A DNA stretch of 64,000 bases from Pseudocercospora fijiensis CIRAD86 (taxonomy: Eukaryota; Ascomycota; Dothideomycetes; Mycosphaerellales; Mycosphaerellaceae), in contig NW_006921538.1 of assembly GCF_000340215.1 (NCBI RefSeq), forward strand, positions 1,612,001-1,676,000, given 5' to 3'. This document shows positions 31,678-44,641 of the stretch, one piece after another. The notes below the pieces were generated by a model, which was not told the origin of the DNA, ran no database searches, and saw only the letters and a program-made list of their open reading frames with translations. The stretch's first letter is position 1, and each line of letters starts with the position of its first letter. The translations under genes and the position numbers were made by a program.

Positions 31678-34600
31678 GGAGGAGCCCTTAACTTCTTAAA
31701 TGCGGAATAGGCTAATATATCTTAGTACGAGCTTAGGCCTTATTTTGCTATTAGGTAATAGGTGTTTACGGATGCGGAGGTTCTTTGTACTAAGTATAAC
31801 TATATCGCCTTGTTTAAAGGTTATCGGTATATAGCGCTTATCGTAGTAGGCCTTTTAATACTCTTAAGCCTTTGTTAGCTTCTTAGCTATCTTAGTATAG
31901 ATTTCTCGCATCTTCTAGATACGTTCTATTGCCGCTAGTGTCTCTAGTACTTAACGCGCTTCCCTTTCCTTACGCTCGGCCTCGAGCGATAATAGGTCTT
32001 ATAGTATAGCAGCGTTCGAGCCTATTATAGCTATATATAGTAACACCTTAGTCGATAAGTAGACACTGTTATTATATACGAATTGAGCTAGTTATAGGAG
32101 GTTAACCTAGTCGTTAGGATTCTCGTTAATATAGCTACGTAGGTACTACTATAGGGTAGCATTCTGCCTCTCTATTTGACCGTTAGTCTATAAATAGAAG
32201 GCTATTAATAGCCGATACTTTAGTCTTAGCTATAGGCATATTTCGCTCTAATAATAAGATATAAATATTAAGCCCCGGTTAGAGACTATTCCTTTAGGGG
32301 TCCCCTAATAGGTACAGAAGATATTGTTTTATAGTGCTTTAGCTATATTAATAGCCGTCTAATCCTTCCGAGTAGGAATATAGCGAGCACCCTTAGTAAA
32401 TCGGTCTATAACGACTAGTATAGCGTTAAAGACGTCTCTACTTCCTCTTCGTTTAGTAGGGGGAAGACCTATAATAAAATCTATTATAAGCTCTACGAAT
32501 AGCTTATTAGAGATTAGTAATAAGGACAACTCGCTAAAAGGCTAATGCTTCGGTACCTTAATACGCTAGTATACGGTATACGTATCGATATATTCCTTTA
32601 TATCCCGCTTACTATTTAGCTAGTAGTATATACGCGATAGTAGCTCGTGCGACCTCTCTATACTATAGTAACCGGCAAGCTTACTATTGTAGTGTCGCTT
32701 AAGAAGCTCTTATCGGATCGAATACTCGGTAGGGATATAGAGCCTGCCCTTATAGCGCAAATAGCTATTAGCATTAATCGACCAATTCTTGCTAGATCTA
32801 GCCTTGCGGCTACTTCTAAGCTAATCTATATAGGTAGTAGCAAAGGCGTCCCTTTGCTAAGTACGTAATAGCTTATCTATAAACGCTCGTCTATCCCCTT
32901 CTATAAGTTCGCTTAATAGCACCCTCGCTATCTTACGTAGTACGCACTATATATATCTAGTAGCACTAGCAGCCGGATTAGCTATATTAGTGCTTTAATC
33001 GCTGTTACTATATATAGCGATATCGACTAGGGAGTTATTATAACTTCTCCTATCGATGTCCTTAGCCCTTGCCTTAATACGCATTATTAATATAGTAAGA
33101 GTATTAATATACTTTAAGCCGTCGCAGAGTCCGGTAAGCCGCTTATCCTACGCTTGCTTATTAATAATATAGGCTATAGCAATCTTATGCTATAGGGTTA
33201 GAAACAATGAATTAATAGATTGCTAAGTCCCGCTGTCGTAATTAGGTCGTCTCGATAGGCTATTAGTAGGGTTGCTTACGCCTAGCCGATATAATATATT
33301 AAAATCGAACCCGGCGAGGTAGACGGCCTATCTAGCCTATCGACCTATAACCCTAGTAACCTTCGTAATACTACGGAGGTTGTTATAGTCTATATAGACC
33401 TATATTGTATATTAAGCCCTATCGAGGTAGTGCCTCTAGTACTTAAAGGCCTCGATAATAGCTAGGAGCTCTTGCTTATAGGTCTCGTAGCGACGCTTAG
33501 TATCGATTATCTTCCTCGAGAAGAAGGCAATCGGGTGCTAATATTAGTCCTTATCCGATTGTTGTAATATAATAGCTAATATAGCAAACTATAAAGCGTT
33601 AGTCTTAATACGGATCTGTTTACTTAGTACGAAATAGTATAATAAGGGGACTTTAGTAAAGCGCTACTTTAAACCGTTAAAAGCGGCTTATGCCTTATTA
33701 GTCTATTTAAACTCTCTAGTCGGGTTAGCCTTAGTTTTAGTAAGCTTAGTTAGAGGCATTATATGCCGTAAATAGCCCTTAATAAAGCGACGATAGAAAT
33801 TAGCGAAGCCGAGGAACGACTATAGTTCCTTAATTAACGTAGGAATAGGCTATTTAGTAATAGTTTTAATCCGATTAGGATTAGCCTTAATACCCTTAGT
33901 TAATACGAGGAAGCTAAGGAAGGCTACCTCCTTAGCGGCGAAGGTATATTTAGAAGGCTTGCAACATAGGCTATATATTCTTAGACGATCGAGTACCTTA
34001 TAGACTATAGCCTAGTACTCCGCAATATTAGGTAAGTATATATAAACTAGGATGTTATCTAGGTAAACTATATAGAGGTAATCTAATAGGCCTAATAGGG
34101 CCCGATTAATATAGGACTAGAATATTATAGGGGCATTAGCTAGCCTAAATAGCATAACTAAGTACTCGAAATAGCTATAGCGAGTACGGAAGGCTGTTTT
34201 CTATTTATCGCCCTTACGAATACAAATACGATAGTACGCATCCTTAATGTCTAGTATAGTATAGAAGTAGGCCCTAGAAAGGCGATCGAGGGTCTTATTA
34301 ATAAGAGGAAGTAGATAGCGTTCTTTAATAGTAATAGTATTAAGCCTACGATAATCGATATATAGGCGTAGGCTACTATCCTTCTTTAGTACTAACAGGA
34401 TAGGGGCGCTAGTAGGGCTATTACTATACCGTATCCGGCTATTAGCTAGGTTTTCCTCTAGATATTTACGTAATATAGCAAGCTCTCGTTTACTAAGGTT
34501 GTAGAGGGGGCTAAAAGGGACCTCTTTACCCTCTATAATGTTAATCTTATAATCCGTCTCTTTAAATATAGGCAATGTCGATACTAGGTAGTATTTAAAT

Positions 34601-35275
34601 ATATTAATATAGGTCTCTCGAATAGGTTCTAGTATGCGAGCAAGCTAATTAGGGTCTATGCTATTAGGGGGCATAGGTTTATCGTTATCTCTACTAAGAA
34701 GATTAGCTATCGGATTAGCTAAGGCAGGTATTAGGTTGCTAATAAATAGGACCCTAATATCGTTAGGGCACTCGCTAATATTAATGTGTTTAATGTCCTC
34801 TCTCCTAGCGATTCCAAATCGCTATTATTAACTGCCTAAGTCTATAACTATAGTATAGTGATTAAGAACAGGGTTGCTAATAACAATATCGGATAGAAGG
34901 TTGTCTATATCTACTACGTAGGTAGTAAAATCTAGTAAGCGCTCGTTACCGAGGTCGTCTCTTAGGACTATAGGGATATAGTAAGCCCTATAGGTTAAGT
35001 GCCGAGCGTTATTAAACTAAGCAAGGGTTGGTATGTTAGTTCTAGGCAATTGTCGAAGGTCTAATTGCTTAGCTAGGCGATAGCTAATAAGGGCACTAAC
35101 TGAATTTCCTAGATCTAGTATAACCTTAGTCTTATAATTAGTGCTATGCGAGTCCGATACGAGACAGGTGCGTATAATAGCTAGTACAATATCGATAGTC
35201 TTACGCCGTATAAGGCTAATAGTTAGTGCGGCGCTTATTCTTTTTTCGACTAATTAAAAGAGCCGATAGGGGTAG
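31678..35275 (-). pseudogene. pol of element E, main part, RIP-inactivated
   Basis: On minus: protease (about 35150), reverse transcriptase (34575-34050; open stretch 34575-34201 with [20 protein letters not shown] and YFYTILDIKDAYYRI), RNase H (about 33650-33100) and integrase (32880-31690). The frame runs to 31678, where element D interrupts it; it continues at 24600. Confidence 0.83.
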
Positions 35276-35279
35276 CATT

Positions 35280-36700
35280 AGCGGCTAAAAGGTGTTTCCT
35301 ATACTTAGCGGAAGTACGGTTAATTCGGGCCTAGTCCTTAGGTTTGTCGCATTAGCCTAGTAGATAGCTAGTGCTATTACAATTAAAGCACTTCAATCCG
35401 GTTAGTAGACTACCGTAGCTATTATTATTATTAGTAGAGCGGTTAGTATTATAGGGATACGAGCCCCTTCTACGGCCCCTATCGCGGCCTCCTCTATATA
35501 GCCGCCGGCTACGGCCTCTTCTACGGTCGTTGTTACTGTTCCTACTATTAGTATTGTTATCCTAGTAGGAACCTTAGTTTCCTCCGTAGCTACGGTTACT
35601 ACGGTTAGTACTAGTTAGTCGGATCCTCGATTCTAGTCGTTATTAGAGCTAGATAGCTCGTTCGGCTATTTCTACTTCGACTATAAATTGAATGCGCGTT
35701 AGGTTAGCTTATTTAAATATACGGCGACGGTCTAATTCGAGGATAAGTTCCTACCTAAGTTTTAGGCGTATCTCGGAGATCTATATAGAATCAGTCTTAG
35801 CCGGAAGGTTATCCTCGAGGGTCTTTAAATAGGCCTTAAATAAGCGAGCCGATTGATTAGTCTTTTGCTTAGCTCGAAGATATAGGTCCTAAGTATGTTA
35901 TTGCCTTAGTATAGGGTTTCTAAGGGTGTCTAGTATAATTGTTTTATAGGTTTGCTATTAAATAGCGGTCTAATTATCGAGGGAATTAAAATAGTTATCC
36001 TAGGTACGTTTTAGGTCTCTATTAATGTACTATATAGCATAGACGACTAACGAATAGTCCTCTAGAAGGGCCCTTAGTACGTTTCGCTAGTTAAGCTTAC
36101 AGTTACGAATATAGTCGTTGTATTGCTTCCGACTAGAGCTATTAAATACGGTATAGTCCTTGAGTTTAGCATCCTTCTTTTAGGCTAGTAGCGAGGAAGG
36201 CCCTACTACTAGTTTAGTTGTCGGGGCTTCCTAAAGGCGGCGAAGTTCGAGGAGGTCGTCCTTTAGCTATTATTCTTAGCGTAGGGTAGTAAGCCTGTTT
36301 TAAGTAGCTTCTTAAAGTCTCCCTACTAGCTAAGGGCTAAAGGCTAGCTAGCTATATCGTCGATTAATAATGTTATTAAGAATGTCGTTAATAGGCAATT
36401 CTAGATTATTACCTAGAATTGTAGGTTCTTCTTTAGTAGGCCCTCTAGTAGGCTCTTTAGTAGGTAACGTGCTACTAGAGTTATTATTGCTAGCGCTGCT
36501 AGCGGCGCCGCGGTTGTTATTATTGCTTCGTAATAAGCCGGCTATTATAATAGGGGGTAATACTAATAATATATCGTTAGCCCCTAAGATGCGGATATAG
36601 CGGAATTAGTAGATATCGGTCTAGTACGATTAACTTAGTATAATAGGCCGTATAGAAGGCCTTACTTAATAATTAGTACGGTTGTTTCGATAGAATAGTA
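35280..36700 (-). pseudogene. gag of element E, RIP-inactivated
   Basis: Same layout as the other copies: a short 12-bp repeat tract at about 36425-36470 (fewest units of the family), an Arg/Gly-rich segment (35460-35600) and a zinc knuckle near 35360-35400. Confidence 0.68.
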
Positions 36701-36820
36701 CGTATAGGTCCCGTTCTTCGGGCGCAATATAGTTAGATTAACGGTTTTCGTAGCTATACCGCTAAAAGCTTGAAATAAGGACTATCTAGCTACTGCCCTT
36801 AAAAGGTAGATCGAATACTA

Positions 36821-37017
36821 TATAAGAAGGGTTATATTAGTAGGTAGATAGGGTAGTAGTAGGTATAAGTAGTATTCGATAGAGAACTAGGAGGAGAAGG
36901 AGGAAGGTAGGCTAGTTAGCCTAACGCTAAGCGCTAAGCCCTACCTAAGGTACTAAGACCCTAGCTTTACTCGGCCTAATTATATACTAATTACGTATAG
37001 CCTCTTTAGCCCTAATA
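36821..37017 (-). repeat. 5' LTR of element E
   Basis: 197 bp. Self-primer site at 36870-36880; primer-binding site at 36810-36820. Confidence 0.9.
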
Positions 37018-37064
37018 TCGTTCGCGCTATTCGCGGAGGTTATCGATATATAGTAAGGACGTAT
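37018..37064 (-). other. Sliver of MULE transposase between elements E and G
   Basis: 47 bp of the MULE ORF isolated by two retrotransposon insertions. On minus it reads in frame with 22830 downstream (LLYIDNLRE) and with 44198 upstream, once the TCGTT and CGTAT duplications are discounted. Confidence 0.75.
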
Positions 37065-37253
37065 TGTTAGAGGCTATATATAATTGGCATATAACTAGGC
37101 TAAGTAAAGCTAGGGTCTTAGTGCCTTAGGCAGGGCTTAGCGCTTAGTAATAGGCTAACTTACCTACCTTCCTCCCTCTCCTCCTAGCTTTTTATCGAAT
37201 ACTATACTAATTTACTACTACCCTATCTATCTGCTAATATAACCCTTCTTATA
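37065..37253 (+). repeat. 5' LTR of element G
   Basis: 189 bp. Self-primer site ATCGAATACTA at 37194-37204. The complementary primer-binding site TAGTATTCGAT follows the LTR at 37254-37264, then a hairpin CTACCCTT/AAGGGTAG (37265-37281). Confidence 0.9.
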
Positions 37254-37399
37254 TAGTATTCGATCTACCCTTTAAGGGTAGTAGCTAGATAGTCCTTATT
37301 TTAAGCTTTTAGCGGTATAGCTACGAAAACTATCGATTTAACTATATTACGCCCGAAGAACGGGACCTATACGTACTATTCTATTAAAACAACCGTACT

Positions 37400-38862
37400 A
37401 ATTATTAAGCAAGGCCTTCTATACGGCCTATTATACTAAGTCAATCGCACTAAGCCGATATCTACTAATTCCGCTATATCCGTATCTTAGGGGCTAATAA
37501 TACATTATTAGTATTACCCCTTATAATAGCCGGTTTATTACGAAATAACAACCGCGGAGCCGCTAGCAGCGCTAGTAATAACAATGCTAGTAGTATAGTT
37601 CCCGCCGAAGTACCTACTAAAGTGCCTACCGATACTAAAGAGTCTACTAGAGGACCTACTAAAGAACCTATAGTTCTAGGTAATAATCTAGAATTGCCTG
37701 TTAACGATATTCTTAACAATATTATTAATCGACGATATAGCTAACTAGCCTTTAGCCCCTAACTAGTAGCGAGACTTTAAGAAGCTACTTAGAATAGGCT
37801 TACTGCCTTGCGTTAAGAACAATAGCTAAAGGATAATCTCCTCGAAATTCGCCGCCTATAGGAAGCCCTAGCAACTAATACTAAGCTAATAGCAAGGCCT
37901 TCCTTACTATCCGTCCTAGTTTAGAAGAAGGATGCTAAACTCAAGGACTATACTGTGTTTAATAGCTCTAGTCGAAAGCAATACAACGACTATATTCGTA
38001 ACTATAAGCTTAACTAGCGAAACGTACCGAGGGCCCTTCTAGACGACTATTCGTTAGTCGTCTATACTATATAGTATATTAATAGCGACCTAAAACGCAC
38101 CTAGGATAACTATTTTAACTCCCTTAATAATTAGACCGCTATTTAGTAGTAAGACTATAAGACTATTATACTAAACACCCTTAGTAACCCTATATTACGC
38201 TAGTAGCACGCCTAAGGCTAATACCTACGTGCTAAACAAAAGGCCGACTAAACCTCTCGATCCTTCGAGGCCTATCTAAAGACCCTTAAGGACGATTTGC
38301 TACCTAAAACCGACTCTATCTAGATATCTAAGATACGACCTAAACTAAAATAGGAACTAGTCCTTAAATTAGACCGCCGCCGTATATTTAAACAGGCTAA
38401 CCTAATACGTATTTAATTTATAGTCGAAGTAGAAACAGCCGAACGAGCTGTTTAGCTCTAGTAACGACTAGAATCGAGGATCCGACTAGCTAGTACTAAC
38501 CGTAGCAACCGTAGCCGAGGAGGAAACTAAGGTTCTATCTAAAACAATAGTGCTAACAATAGGAATAGTAACGACCGTAGAAGAGGTCGTAGCCGACGGC
38601 TATATAGAGGAGGCCGTAATAGGGGCCGTAGAAGGGGCTCGTATCCTTATAACGCTAACCGCTCGACTAATAGTAGCTATAGCAACCTCCTAACTAGATT
38701 GAAGTGCTTTAATTGCGATAGCACTAGCTATCTGCTAGGTTAATGCGATAAACCTAGGGATTAGGCCCGAGTCGACCGTACTACCGCTAAGCACCGAAAG
38801 CATCTCTTAGTAGCTAACGCTACCTCTATAGACTAACCTTCTAATTAGTCGAAAAAAGAATA
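37400..38862 (+). pseudogene. gag of element G, RIP-inactivated
   Basis: 12-bp repeat tract at about 37605-37670, an Arg/Gly-rich region (38500-38650) and zinc knuckle KCFNCDSTSYLLG at 38702-38740, with Tyr at the His position. The zinc-knuckle frame is offset by one base from pol. Limits approximate. Confidence 0.7.
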
Positions 38863-41800
38863 AGCGCCGCACTAACTGTTAGCCTTATACGGCGTAAAAC
38901 TATCGACATTATACTAGCTATTATACGTACCTACCTTATATAGGATACGTATAGAACTAACTATAAGACTAAGGTTATACTAGATCTAGGAAATTCAGTT
39001 AGTACCCTTATTAGCTATCGCCTAGCTAAGCAATTAGACCTTCGACAATTAAATAGAGCTAACCTGCTAACCCTTGCTTAGTTTAATAACGCTCGGCACT
39101 TAACCTATAGGGCCTACTATATTCCTATAGTTCTAAAGGACGACCTCGGAAATAAACGCCTACTAGACTTTACTACCTACGTAGTAGATATAGACAACCT
39201 ATATAGGGGAGCTACTATTGTTATTAGCAACCCTATTCTTAAGCACTACGCTATAGTTATAGACTTAGGTAGCTACTAGTAGCGATTTAGAATCGCTAGG
39301 AGAGAGGACATTAAACATATCGATATTAGCGAGTGTCCTAATAATATTAGGGTCCTATTTATTAGCAACCTAATACCTGCCTTAGCCGATCCGATAGCTA
39401 ACCTTCTCGGCGGAGATAACGATAAACCTATGCCCCCTAATAGCATAGACCCTAATTAGCTTGCTCGTATACTAGAACCTATTCGAGAGACCTATATCGA
39501 TATATTTAAACACTACCTAGTATCGACCTTGCCTATATTTAAAGAGACAGATTATAAGATTAATATTATAGAGGGCAAGGAGGTCCCTTTTAGTCCCCTC
39601 TACAACCTTAGTAAGCGCGAGCTTGCTATATTACGCAAGTACCTAGAGGAAAACCTAGCTAATAGTCGTATTCGGTATAGCAATAGCCCTACTAGTGCAC
39701 CTATCCTGTTTGCACTAAAGAAGGACAGTAGCCTGCGTTTACACGTTAATGCTACTACTACTAAGGACCGCTATCTACTTCCGCTTATTAATAAAACCCT
39801 CGATCGCCTTTCTAGTACTTACTACTACACTATACTAGACATTAAGGATGCGTACTATCGTATCTGTATTCGTAAGGGCGACGAATAGAAAACAGCCTTC
39901 TGCACTCGCTATAGCTATTTTAAGTACTTAGTTATACTATTTAGGCTAGCTAATGCCCCTATAACATTCTAGTCCTATATTAATAGGGCCCTATTAGGCC
40001 TATTAGACTACCTCTATATAGTTTACCTAGATAACATCCTAGTTTATACCTATTTACCTAATATTACGGAGTACTAGGCTATAGTCCGTAAGGTACTCGA
40101 TCGCCTAAGGACCTATAGGCTATATTATAAGCCTTCTAAATGCACCTTTACTACTAAGGAGGTGTCCTTCCTTAGTTTCCTCGTTTCAACCGAGTGTATT
40201 AAGGCTAATCCTAATTAGATTAAAACTATTACTAAGTAGCTAACACCTACTAGTATTAAAGAACTTTAGTTATTCCTCGGCTTCGCTAACTTCTACCGTC
40301 GATTTATCGAGGGCTACTTACGGTACGTAATGCCGCTAACTAAGCTTACTAAAACTAAGGCTAACCCGACTAGAGAGTTCAAATAGACTAATAAGGCACA
40401 AGCCGCTTTTAACGGCTTAAAGCAACGCTTTACTAAAGTCCCCTTATTATACTATTTCGTACTAAGCAAACTAATCCGCATTAAGACTAACGCTTTACAG
40501 TTCGCTATATTAGCTATTATATCCTAACAATCGGACAAGGACTATTATTAGTACCCGATTACCTTCTTCTTAAGAAAGATAATTAATATAGAACGTCGCT
40601 ACGAGACCTACGAGCAAGAGCTCTTAGCTATTATAGAGGCCTTTAAGCACTAGCGCTACTATCTCGATAGTGCCTAGCATACTATTTAGGTCTATACGGA
40701 CTATAACAACCTCCGTAGAATTACGAAGGTTACTAGGGTTATAGGTCGATAGGCTAGATAGGCCGTCTACCTCGCTAGGTTTGATTTTAATATATTATAT
40801 CGGCTAGGCGTAAGCAACCCTACTAATAGCCTATCGAGACGACCTAATTACGATAGCGGGACTTAGCAATCTATTAATTTATTGTTTCTAACCCTATAGT
40901 ATAAGATTGCTATAGCCTATATTATTAATAAGCAAGCGTAGGATAAGCGGCTTACCGGACTCTGCGACGGCTTAAAGTATATTAATACTCTTACTATATT
41001 AATAGTGCGTATTAAGGCAAGGGCTAAGGACATCGATAGGAGAAGTTATAATAACTCCCTAGTCGATATCGCTATATATAGTAACAGCGATTAAAGCACT
41101 AATATAGCTAATCCGGCTGCTAGTACTACTAGATATATATAGTGCGTACTACGTAAGATAGCGAGGGTGCTATTAAGCGAACTTATAGAAGGGGATAGAC
41201 GAGCGTTTATAGATAAGCTATTACGTACTTAGTAAAGGGACGCCTTTACTACTACCCGTATAGATTAGCTTAGAAGTAGCCGCAAGGCTAGATCTAGCAA
41301 GAATTGGTCGATTAATGCTAATAGCTATTTGCGCTATAAGGGCAGGCTCTATATCCCTACCGAGTATTCGATCCGATAAGAGCTTCTTAAGCGACACTAC
41401 AATAGTAAGCTTGCCGGTTACTATAGTATAGAGAGGTCGCACGAGCTACTATCGCGTATATACTACTAGCTAAATAGTAAGCGGGATATAAAGGAATATA
41501 TCGATACGTATACCGTATACTAGCGTATTAAGGTACCGAAGCATTAGCCTTTTAGCGAGTTGTCCTTATTACTAATCCCTAATAAGCTATTCGTAGAGCT
41601 TATAATAGATTTTATTATAGGTCTTCCCCCTACTAAACGAAAAGGAAGCAGAGACGTCTTTAACGCTATACTAGTCGTTATAGACCGATTTACTAAGGGT
41701 GCTCGCTATATTCCTACTCGGAAGGATTAGACGGCTATTAATATAGCTAAAGCACTATAAAACAATATCTTCTATACCTATTAGGGGACCCCTAAAGGAA

Positions 41801-42741
41801 TAGTCTCTAACCGGGGCTTAATATTTATATCTTATTATTAGAGCGAAATATGCCTATAGCTAAGACTAAAGTATCGGCTATTAACAGCCTTCTATTTATA
41901 GACTAACGGTCAAATAGAGAGGCAGAATGCTACCCTATAGTAGTACCTATGTAGCTATATTAACAAGAATCCTAACGACTAGGTTAACCTCCTATAACTA
42001 GCTAAATTCGTGTATAATAATAGTATCTACTTATTAACTAAGGTATTACTATATATAGCTATAATAGGCTAGAACGCCGCTATACTATAAGACCCCCTAT
42101 CGCTCGAGGCCGAGCGTAAGGAAAGGGAAGCGCGTTAAGTACTAGAGACACTAGCGGCAATAGAACGTGTCTAGAAGATACGAGAAATCTATGCTAAGAT
42201 AGCTAAGAAGTTAACAAAGGCTTAAGAATACTAAAAGGCCTACTACGATAAGCGTTATATACTAATAACATTTCAACAAGGCGATATAGTTATACTAAGT
42301 ACTAAGAACCTCCGTATCTGTAAACACCTATTACCTAATAGCAAAACAAGGCCTAAGCTCGTACTAAGATATATTAGCCTATTCCGTATTCGAGAGGCTA
42401 AGGGTATATAGGCCTACTAGTTGTAGCTTCCTCCTTATTATACTATCTATAATACCTTCTACGTATCTCTCCTTAAACTATATTACTACCGCGGAGACCC
42501 CGATAAAGAAGCCCCTACCGAATATAAAGAAGTACTAGCAGACGGCGAAGAGCTATAGTCTATAGAACGTATCCTAAAGCACCGTACTAGGCAAGGCAAG
42601 AAGGAATACCTATTAAGGTAGCAAGGCTATTTACCTAAATAGGATTTATAGGAAGCTAAAGCAGCTTTTAAGGATATAGCTAAGTTGTTAGACGAGTATT
42701 AGACTAGTATAAAGAACAAGAAGAAGGCTAAGGGCCTATAA
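38848..42741 (+). pseudogene. pol polyprotein of element G, RIP-inactivated
   Basis: One frame runs to the TAA at 42739-42741. Protease trace VILDLGNSVS (about 38975), reverse transcriptase (39529-40060; open 39529-39888), YLDN (about 40025), RNase H (40430-40930), integrase (41370-42420; IDFIIGLPPTKRKGSRD at about 41610) and chromodomain (about 42550-42690; SIERILKHRTRQGKKEYLLR). No net frameshift between protease and the end; damage is by stops and substitutions. Confidence 0.85.
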
Positions 42742-44003
42742 TGTTACTATTAGGGCCTAGGATTAATACTACCCTCGGGGTGCTATTAGCTAACTAATTA
42801 GAGGCAAGCAATTGTTAGCAATAAAGGATAATAAGACTATACTAGGCGCGCTACGACGCGTTAACTAATCGCCTACTCTTTTAAGGATTCTACCTCTTTA
42901 CTAACGCGCCCTATAGATCCCCCTCTTATAAGTTATTCCTTCCTTCTAACGAGGCCTCGAGGCCTAGGCGATCGGCGAAGGCGGCGCGCGTACGTATAGA
43001 TAGTAATAATAATAATAACGACGGCGTTACGCTTATACTAAAGGGCGATACGGCCGGCGCGGCTATATTAGTAACGGTATTACGGAGTGTATTACTATTT
43101 AAGAAAGAAAGGACATAGCTATATTAGTAACGGTATTGCCGAGTTATTATTAGTTAAAAAAGGAAATTAGAAGCAAGGTAAAGTTAGCGCTAAGACGGCT
43201 AGCGCCGCTATTATTAATATTACTTGCTATTATTACTACGCCTATAGATATAACCTTACCTATACTACGACCCTAAGGTACTAAGGGGTTAATTAAAACT
43301 TTAATCAAAACTTTAAGCCGCCTAAAAGATTAAGCGACTAATAGACTAACTAAGGGTAAAACTATAGAGCTAAGCTAGCCGGGGTCGATCTTGCGGATAA
43401 TAGGTTACTTCTCGATCTTTCCGACCCTTTAAGCGAGGCGAACCTCTACTACTATACTTATAATAGCCTTTACCTATAGAAACTAGACGAGCTATGTTTT
43501 TTAAAAGATAAGATAAGATTAACAATTGAAGGCTGCTAAACCTAACTAATTAGAGCTAGTAAAACTATAATAGTAAATAATAGTCCTCGTAATAATAAGA
43601 ATAATAACCCTTAGAAGCGGACAAACCCTCGGAAGCGGACATTTCTAGGTCTTTTAGAGTAGACGTAAAGAACTTAGAACGACATTACTTAGAGCGGAGG
43701 CAGTGCTATAATACCTCGTACGTCTACCTATTATAGTAGGGAAGACGCGCCCGTATTATAATTAGTCGATAGCCCTTAATTCTTATAGCTTTATATCCCT
43801 TTACTTTATTATATATAAGGATAGCGTAGTTAGAGTTAGACATTGTATTAGAAGGTAAGGTTCAATATAGTTATATAATTAGGTAGTTAAGTGTTTAATT
43901 TAGCGCGGGCTAAGTAGTTTATTAGACTTACTAAGTTAGTAGCGAAGGTCGAGGTTAGAATATAGAAAGGCTACGAGGGCGCGGCCTTTAGAAGGGAAGC
44001 GTA
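42742..44003. other. Non-coding 3' region of element G
   Basis: 1.26 kb. Contains GAGGCCTCGAGGCCTAGG (about 42950), a GC-rich patch and AAACTTTAAG motifs near 43310. No intact ORF. Confidence 0.5.
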
Positions 44004-44192
44004 TATTAGAGGCTATATATAATTAGTATATAACTAGGCTAAGTAAAGCTAGGGTCTTAGTGCCTTAGGTAGGGCTTAGCGCTTAGCAATAGACTAACTT
44101 GCCTACCTTCCTCCCTCTCCTCCTAGCTTCTTATCGAATACTATACTAATTTACTACTACCCTATCTACCTACTAATATAACCCTTCTTATA
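44004..44192 (+). repeat. 3' LTR of element G
   Basis: 189 bp, matching 37065-37253 with mainly transition differences. Confidence 0.9.
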
Positions 44193-44641
44193 CGTATAGT
44201 ACGAGTCTAGCTTAACTAGAACTCGAGACTTTCGAGGGCGGCGATAGTCTAGAGATACTAACGCGTTTTTATTACTAGAATCGACTAAATCGTCCTTTTC
44301 TTCCTTTTTTACTAAAAAGTTAGCGATTCCGACCGCGCTCCGCTTTTATCGTAATCTTATACCTAGCGCGAAGTTACCCTATACCTGCGATACTAGTATA
44401 TCCCTATCCCTACCTCCTCTAAGGTAGTCCGCAATTAATATAGTATTAGAAGATATTAAAGGTATAATTTAAATAATAGAAGAGATAGAAACGATAGCGT
44501 AGAGCGATAGTAAGGTACGATAGCGAGGTAGAAAACAATAACCTAAACAAACCGGTACGCGTCGACGCGCAGGAGCGGAAGCGCATACAATCTACGCCGA
44601 CCGCCGCTCTGCAAGGTCGGAAGCCCCGGTCAGCTGTGGGT
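44193..44641 (-). other. MULE right part: transposase N terminus and subterminal region
   Basis: On minus the transposase ORF continues upstream here (DYRRPRKSRVLVKLDSYYT at about 44255-44198). From about 44570 the sequence loses the RIP signature. The start codon is not certain. Confidence 0.6.

Larger units (their letters stand above)
22831..37017 (-). mobile_element. Chromovirus E (Ty3/Gypsy), full-length, split by element D
   Basis: Reverse-oriented LTR retrotransposon inserted in the MULE transposase. It has 197-bp LTRs at both ends and TCGTT target duplications (22826-22830 and 37018-37022). gag and pol run from right to left. The end of pol is interrupted by element D (24606-31672). 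Native length without D and its duplication is 7115 bp. The LTR begins TATTAGGGCTAAAGAGG in element orientation (TG mutated to TA), the longer LTR subtype. Confidence 0.9.
37065..44192 (+). mobile_element. Chromovirus G (Ty3/Gypsy), full-length
   Basis: Forward-oriented element of 7128 bp in the MULE transposase. It has 189-bp LTRs and exact CGTAT duplications (37060-37064 and 44193-44197). Its 5' LTR still begins with the original TGTTAG, while the 3' LTR has TATTAG. Confidence 0.92.

Noticed and set aside
32647..32868. Open frames of 60-80 codons on the opposite strand of pol (also 41221-41442, 27305-27487, 52631-52879, 59513-59731)
   Set aside because: They recur as antisense shadows of the integrase region and are kept open only by the biased composition.
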